From JANRKT01 sp033763355 (lineage in GTDB: Bacteria > Bacteroidota > Bacteroidia > Chitinophagales > Chitinophagaceae): DNA of 11,190 nt. A model generated the notes under the pieces. The model saw nothing but the letters and a program-made list of their open reading frames with translations, searched no databases and was not told the DNA's origin. The translations under genes and the position numbers were made by a program. Positions 6,800 to 11,190 of the stretch are shown here, one piece after another; the first letter of the stretch is position 1, and each line of letters begins with the position of its first letter. The stretch spans positions 1 through 11,190 of the forward strand of contig JANRKT010000301.1 in assembly GCA_033763355.1 (NCBI GenBank), read 5' to 3'.

Positions 6800-6953
6800 A
6801 CCCAAAAGTTCGTCACCGCATTTTTTTTAAAATTAAAACATCAAATGGTAAAGCATTAAAGCGCCTGGATTCGTAAATAAAAATAATAAAAACATCCGCC
6901 TGATACAGGCGGGTGTTTTTATTTATATTGCAGGAATTTCCATAATCCTTATG
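6771..6953 (+). repeat. 11-base direct repeat, 6771-6781 and 6943-6953
   Basis: TAATCCTTATG occurs at 6771-6781, just at the end of the antitoxin-like gene, and again at 6943-6953, where its last three bases are the start codon of the restriction-modification gene. The copies are 172 bases apart and enclose the terminator. It may be the footprint of an insertion, deletion or duplication event, or chance. Confidence 0.4.
6885..6923 (+). terminator. Strong intrinsic terminator before the restriction-modification gene
   Basis: AAACATCCGCCT (6890-6901) pairs with AGGCGGGTGTTT (6907-6918) with one G-U pair, around the loop GATAC. The stem extends outward with A-T pairs to 6885/6923. An A-rich run before and a T-rich run after make it potentially bidirectional. 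It ends the transcript of the antitoxin-like gene. The next start codon is only 27 bases away, so either the following gene has a promoter overlapping this hairpin or it depends on readthrough. Confidence 0.75.
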
Positions 6954-9900
6954 GTGGATTTCGACAAATATTTCAAATCACTTCAGGCGCATAAAATTTC
7001 GGAAATAACGGAGCATTCTCACCGGACAAACCTCCAGCACTTACTGGAAGAGATTGCAGGGCCAAAAGTCAGAATACTTCATGAACCCAAACGGGAAGGC
7101 AAATTCGGTTCTCCCGATTTTAAAGTCACTCTTACCGAAAGTATAGTCGGATATATTGAAAACAAAAAGATAGATGAGAACCTTGATAAAGTCCTCAAAA
7201 GCCCGCAAATAAAAAAATACCAAGTCTTATCCGACAACATCCTGCTGACAAATTATATTGAATGGATATGGATCAGGGAAGGAAAAATTCAGAGCAGGGA
7301 AACTCTTTGTTTTCTTACCGATGTAGAAAATAAAAAGGTAAAGCTTGATAAAACAAAAGCTAATGCTGTTCAACTTCTGATTAAATCCTTTCTTTCTCAG
7401 GCGCCGAAAGAGATCGGTGATGCCAAAAAGCTGGCGGAAGCACTGGCTGTGAGGGCAAAACTGCTGAAAGATTTTTTGCTGGAAGAGCTGATACGACAAG
7501 AGAAAGAACACACCGAAGGTCGCTTATACCAGCTGTATGAAACTTTCAAAACATATGTCTTTCACGAGCTGACGGTCAGTGAATTTTCAGATGCATTTGC
7601 GCAAAACCTTGTCTATGGCCTTTTCCTGGCAAAGTTGAATGCAGGAGTAAAACCCGTAAGCCTGAATAATGCTTGGGATTATATACCGGCCACTTTTGAA
7701 TTGATCAGGGAACTGGTGGATTTTCTCAAAGAACTGAAGCGGGATGAATACAGGGAAACAAAATGGATAGTGGAAGAAGTGCTAACCATCATGAACCATC
7801 TTGATCTGAAAGCCATTCAGGATTCCCTGTCATTTACCAAAAGAAGAAAAGATAAAGACGATCTCACCATCAAAGATCCCTATGTATATTTCTATGAAGA
7901 TTTCCTGGCAGCTTATGATAAGAAGCTGCGGGAAGCCAAAGGAGTGTATTATACACCTCCGCCGGTTGTCAATTTCATTGTAAGAGCAATCAATGATATT
8001 CTGAAAGATACTTTTCACATCAAAGACGGATTGGCTGACAGGCATAAAGTGACAGTATTGGATTTTGCTACTGGCACAGGAACTTTTCTTGTAGAGATAC
8101 TGCAGCAAATATTTGATACATTGCCCAAAGGCTCAGGTAAAAAGGAACTGCTGATAAAGGAACATGTTTTGAAAAACCTCTTCGGTTTTGAGTACCTCAT
8201 AGCTCCTTATACCATTGCACATTTAAAACTATCGCAATTTTTAAAAGATAATGATTACGAACTACAGCCCGGTGAGAGACTACATGTATTTCTTACCAAT
8301 ACGCTGGAACCAATACCTGTTCAGATAAAAATTCCTTTATTACCAGCCTTAACAGAAGAGAGTAAACAGGCGCAAAATGTAAAAGATAAACCAGTACTTG
8401 TTATTACTGGCAATCCACCATATAATATTAAATCTAAGAATAAAGGAGAGTGGATTTTGGAAAAGATAAAAGTCTATAAAGACGGGTTACGGGAAAAGAA
8501 AATTAATTTAGATGATGATTACATAAAGTTTTTGCGCTTTGCCGAATGGAAAATGGAAAATGTTGACCGAGGAATGGTCGCAGTAATTACAAATAATAGC
8601 TTTTATGATGGTATTACGCATAGACAAATGCGGAAACATTTATTACAAAGTTTTGATGAAATTTATTGCCTGAATTTACATGGAAGTATTAAAAGAAAGG
8701 AAAAATCTCCCGATGGATCAATAGATGAAAATGTTTTTGATATTGAACAAGGGGTCGCAATATCTATTTTTATAAAGAAGAGTAAAAAAAGTAGTGAGAA
8801 TTTATCAAAATTATACGTTGGAGATTTTTGGGGTGAACGAAACTATAAGTATAAAACCCTTTATAAAGAAAGCATCGGGAGTACAGGGTTTTCACAAATT
8901 AATCCCAAGGAACCCTATTTCTTTTTTTCGAACGCCGATTTTTCTCTAGAAGACTCATATAACAACGGGATAAAATTGTCAGAGGTTTTTGTCAATTATA
9001 ATTCAGGAGTTAAAACTGACAGAGATACTCTTTTCATTGATTTTGATCCGGGCGAATTAACAGATAAAATAAACACTTTGCTTTCAGAAAAGTATAGTCC
9101 TGATTTTAAGAATAATTTTAATGTCAATGATTCCAGTAGCTTTAAACTTCTAAGAAAAATAAAAGAGAAAAAGTATAATCCAGAAAAAAAATTGCCTTAT
9201 CTATACCGGCCATTTGATACAAGATTTATTTATTACGATGAAGGAATTCTGAGCCGACCCGCCTATTCGACAATGAAAAATTTTTTAACAACCCCGAATA
9301 TTGCTATCGTTACATGTCGCCAACAAAGTACATTTGATTTTCAGCATATTTTAGTCGCAAATAAACTTTGCGATTGTTGTTTGATTTCTTCCCAGACAAA
9401 AGAATTTGGATATGTGTTTCCTTTATATCAAACCGTCGGTGAAGAAGTACAAGAGAATTTTAATCAGAATTTCCGATCACGAATTAATAAAACTTACAAA
9501 TATCATTTTCCACCCGAGGAAATAGTCGGTTACATCTATGCAATTTTGCATAGTCATACTTATCGAAGCAAATATGCGGAATTTCTGAAAATTGATTTCC
9601 CACGAATACCTTTTACGGAAAATAAAAACCTATTTCAACAGTTAGCTGCATTAGGAAGTGAGTTAATTCAGGTTCATCTGTTGCAAAATAAAGACAGCAT
9701 TGACAAGAACCTCGGCCATTATTTTGGTAAAACCCATATTGTAGAAAAGCCGGAATACAGGATAGTGGAAAAAACAGGCCGGTTGTTTATAAATAAAGAA
9801 AGCTATTTTGATAATGTGCCGAGGGAAGTTTACGAATTTTACATCGGTGGCTACCATGTGCTGGACAAATATCTAAAAGACCGTAAAGGACGGAATATTC

Positions 9901-9998
9901 TGAAAGAAATTGACCATATTGCAGAAATAGTGCAGGCATTAGCTTTTACCATTAAACAAATGCAAAAAATTGATTCTTTGACCAAAAGCTGGATATAA
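6951..9998 (+). CDS. Single-chain restriction-modification enzyme, N6-adenine methyltransferase with PD-(D/E)xK nuclease, type ISP-like without helicase
   Basis: This 1015-residue protein combines cutting, methylation and target recognition. Near the N-terminus, TEHSHRTNLQHLLEE (20-34) is typical of the family, and the nuclease motif is P55-D56 followed by E70-N71-K72. Residues 130-320 are a helical connector. The gamma-class methyltransferase follows: YYTPPPVV at 333-340, S-adenosylmethionine-binding DFATGTGTF at 371-379, and catalytic NPPY at 488-491. The C-terminal part carries LPYLYRPFDTRFIYYD (748-763) and FPPEEIVGYIYAIL (853-866), known from the type ISP specificity region. True type ISP enzymes are about 1500 residues with a helicase between nuclease and methyltransferase; no helicase motifs are present here, so it would behave more like a type IIG enzyme. 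The stretch coding for residues of about 484-903 is clearly richer in A+T than the rest. There is no separate controller or specificity gene. The next gene starts two bases after the stop. The recognition site cannot be read from the sequence. Confidence 0.93.
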   Translation: MVDFDKYFKSLQAHKISEITEHSHRTNLQHLLEEIAGPKVRILHEPKREGKFGSPDFKVTLTESIVGYIENKKIDENLDKVLKSPQIKKYQVLSDNILLTNYIEWIWIREGKIQSRETLCFLTDVENKKVKLDKTKANAVQLLIKSFLSQAPKEIGDAKKLAEALAVRAKLLKDFLLEELIRQEKEHTEGRLYQLYETFKTYVFHELTVSEFSDAFAQNLVYGLFLAKLNAGVKPVSLNNAWDYIPATFELIRELVDFLKELKRDEYRETKWIVEEVLTIMNHLDLKAIQDSLSFTKRRKDKDDLTIKDPYVYFYEDFLAAYDKKLREAKGVYYTPPPVVNFIVRAINDILKDTFHIKDGLADRHKVTVLDFATGTGTFLVEILQQIFDTLPKGSGKKELLIKEHVLKNLFGFEYLIAPYTIAHLKLSQFLKDNDYELQPGERLHVFLTNTLEPIPVQIKIPLLPALTEESKQAQNVKDKPVLVITGNPPYNIKSKNKGEWILEKIKVYKDGLREKKINLDDDYIKFLRFAEWKMENVDRGMVAVITNNSFYDGITHRQMRKHLLQSFDEIYCLNLHGSIKRKEKSPDGSIDENVFDIEQGVAISIFIKKSKKSSENLSKLYVGDFWGERNYKYKTLYKESIGSTGFSQINPKEPYFFFSNADFSLEDSYNNGIKLSEVFVNYNSGVKTDRDTLFIDFDPGELTDKINTLLSEKYSPDFKNNFNVNDSSSFKLLRKIKEKKYNPEKKLPYLYRPFDTRFIYYDEGILSRPAYSTMKNFLTTPNIAIVTCRQQSTFDFQHILVANKLCDCCLISSQTKEFGYVFPLYQTVGEEVQENFNQNFRSRINKTYKYHFPPEEIVGYIYAILHSHTYRSKYAEFLKIDFPRIPFTENKNLFQQLAALGSELIQVHLLQNKDSIDKNLGHYFGKTHIVEKPEYRIVEKTGRLFINKESYFDNVPREVYEFYIGGYHVLDKYLKDRKGRNILKEIDHIAEIVQALAFTIKQMQKIDSLTKSWI

Positions 9999-10000
9999 AC

Positions 10001-10459
10001 ATGAGTTACAGGGAGGGTTTTTTATACCTTTTTGAAAGTATCGAAATGCCGGGCTGGTATTATATGAAGGGGCATGGCAAGGAAGGTGGTGACGACTGGT
10101 ATCACCGCTTTAACCGCACCGGCAGGTGGGATGAAACCGATCTGGATGCAGATGCCAAAAAAGCGGGAGGATATGGAATGCCCAGGATAAAAGTTAAATA
10201 CCCCGTTGGCGTTGAAGTGAACCCGCACAGCATTTGCTGGCAATTTGAAATGTTTATAAAAGAGAATAAGGTTACCGACATAAAGCAGATCGTTGATTCA
10301 CAAAATGCAGACAACATATGGTATGCTTTTAAAGAAAAAATTGATCTTCAAAAATGGCTGCAGGAATTTCTCACCCGGCGAAATAAAGAACTGCGTGAAG
10401 CTGCTATAAAAGAAAATGCCGGTAAGCAAACCGCTTTTGATTTCTCCGGTAATAGTTGA
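10001..10459 (+). CDS. Unrecognised 152-residue protein between the restriction-modification gene and holB
   Basis: I do not recognise this family. It is soluble, with no signal peptide or membrane segment. The N-terminal half is rich in aromatic residues, glycine and charge (FLYLFESIEMPGWYY at 8-21, HGKEGGDDWYHRFNRTGRWDETD at 25-47, split by short turns). A proline-containing strand region IKVKYPVGVEVNP follows at 63-75. The C-terminal half is helical (QKWLQEFLTRRNKELREAA near 117-135). It ends with QTAFDF at 143-148, which resembles the Q-x-x-(L/F)-x-F peptide used by bacterial proteins to bind the replication clamp; this is only a resemblance. The start ATG lies two bases after the stop of the previous gene, and holB begins 11 bases after its own stop, so all three are likely cotranscribed. 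Base composition is like the chromosome, unlike the middle of the restriction gene. It may be a partner of the restriction enzyme or an older neighbour of holB. Confidence 0.85.
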   Translation: MSYREGFLYLFESIEMPGWYYMKGHGKEGGDDWYHRFNRTGRWDETDLDADAKKAGGYGMPRIKVKYPVGVEVNPHSICWQFEMFIKENKVTDIKQIVDSQNADNIWYAFKEKIDLQKWLQEFLTRRNKELREAAIKENAGKQTAFDFSGNS

Positions 10460-10470
10460 AGAAAGTTTGT

Positions 10471-11190
10471 ATGCAATTCAAAGATGTTATTGGCCAGCAG
10501 GAAGTTAAAAATCGCTTAACAGAAATGATGCAGGACAACAGGCTTGCCCATGCATTATTGTTTCTGGGTAAGGAGGGCAGCGGCTCCCTGCCACTTGCCC
10601 TTGCTTTTTCCCAATACATCATTTGCGAAAAAGTAAATAATAAAAGAAATATATCCGGGCCCTCATTATTCGGAGAAGACACCTCAACTGATACAATAGT
10701 TTTAAATGATAGTTGCGGCATTTGTCCGGCATGCCTGAGAGCTTCACAATTAGCCCACCCGGATATACATTATTCCTATCCCACACTTGTGAGAAATCCG
10801 AACGATAATAAACCTATTGCTACAGATTATGTACTTGAATGGAGGGAATTTTTCATTAGTCACCCTTATGGAGATGCAAAAGACTGGATTGATTTCCTGA
10901 AAGAACACCCTCATGCAAAAATCCAGAACCCGGCCAACAAACAGGGCAACATTACCGCTGCCGAATGCAGCGACATCATCCGCAAGCTGAACCTGAAAAG
11001 TTTTGAAAGCGAATATAAAATCCTCATTCTATGGATGCCTGAATACCTCGAAAAAGAAGGCAATAAATTACTCAAGCTGATTGAAGAGCCGCCGGACAAC
11101 ACCCTTTTCATTCTTGTAGCCGAAAATGAATCGCTTATCCTGCCCACCATTGTTTCGCGTTGCCAACTGGTAAAAATCCCTGCTCTTGAA
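10471..11190 (+). CDS. holB: DNA polymerase III subunit delta' (HolB), N-terminal part
   Basis: The frame opens at ATG 10471 and runs off the right edge after 240 codons, about two thirds of the usual length. FKDVIGQQEVKNRL (3-16) and RLAHALLFLGKEGSG (24-38) are the classical opening of clamp-loader subunits. The nucleotide loop is degenerate (GKEGSGS, without the lysine of GxxGxGKS), as expected for delta', which does not hydrolyse ATP. Four cysteines at 52, 82, 85 and 88 form the zinc module, followed by HPD. LLKLIEEPPDNTLFILV (200-216) and the SRC motif at 229-231 complete the AAA+ signature. In the cytoplasm the protein is part of the clamp loader that puts the sliding clamp on DNA. The segments 53-81 and about 100-160 are longer than in the Escherichia coli protein. 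The gene starts 11 bases after the unknown protein gene and has no obvious promoter of its own there. Confidence 0.93.
   Translation, partial: MQFKDVIGQQEVKNRLTEMMQDNRLAHALLFLGKEGSGSLPLALAFSQYIICEKVNNKRNISGPSLFGEDTSTDTIVLNDSCGICPACLRASQLAHPDIHYSYPTLVRNPNDNKPIATDYVLEWREFFISHPYGDAKDWIDFLKEHPHAKIQNPANKQGNITAAECSDIIRKLNLKSFESEYKILILWMPEYLEKEGNKLLKLIEEPPDNTLFILVAENESLILPTIVSRCQLVKIPALE

Noticed and set aside
6799..6879. Open stretch after the toxin-like start, considered as the C-terminal part of a broken toxin
   Set aside because: It has no start codon, and although HRIFFKIK is vaguely toxin-like I could not match it to a known toxin end, so it is not annotated.
6951..10459. A BREX or DISARM-type multi-gene defence system
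   Set aside because: Only a methyltransferase-nuclease and one small unknown gene are present; the helicase, phospholipase-like or PglZ-type partners are absent, and the next gene is holB.
10404..10721. Antisense open frame of 105 codons across the end of the unknown protein gene and the start of holB
   Set aside because: It is opposite two plus-strand genes, one of which (holB) is certain, and shows no recognisable domain.
1..11190. CRISPR array, tRNA or rRNA genes, insertion sequences, prophage or integrase genes
   Set aside because: No regularly spaced repeats, cloverleaf-like sequences, transposase motifs or terminal inverted repeats were found on reading both strands.

Overview
The window reads as chromosomal DNA of a member of the Bacteroidota, most like the Chitinophagaceae/Sphingobacteriia side of the phylum. 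This is inferred from the SusC/RagA-type receptor, from several good matches to the Bacteroidota promoter (TTTG, about 19-20 bases, TAnnTTTG), from weak or absent Shine-Dalgarno sequences, and from a background of roughly 40-45% G+C. The genus cannot be fixed from the sequence alone.

Left arm (1-1643, minus strand): the N-terminal 267 codons of a SusC-like TonB-dependent outer membrane receptor, cut by the window edge, with a well-formed promoter. Upstream of it on the same strand is a membrane zinc metallopeptidase of the YugP type. A 520-base divergent intergenic region (1644-2163) follows. It carries a promoter match and two hairpins, the second ending in a run of ten T, and together they look like a small RNA gene or an attenuated leader in front of radA.

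Centre (2164-5730, plus strand): radA (recombination ATPase), a comF-family phosphoribosyltransferase and a parallel beta-helix lipoprotein lie 21 and 27 bases apart and are probably one operon. A glutathione peroxidase with an N-terminal export signal follows (5853-6422).

Right arm (6423-11190, plus strand): a 60-residue antitoxin-like protein appears to have lost its toxin, since only a 12-codon start of a second frame remains. After a strong intrinsic terminator comes a 1015-residue single-chain restriction-modification enzyme (PD-(D/E)xK nuclease, gamma-class N6-adenine methyltransferase, type ISP-like specificity region, no helicase). Its second half is markedly richer in A+T than its first half, which suggests exchange of the target-recognition part. 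Two bases downstream is a 152-residue protein I do not recognise. Eleven bases after that is holB (DNA polymerase III delta'), cut by the window end.

The points most worth a second look are the putative small RNA before radA, the mosaic composition of the restriction-modification gene, the unknown 152-residue protein between that gene and holB, and the orphan antitoxin-like gene. I see no CRISPR array, tRNA, rRNA, transposase or integrase.
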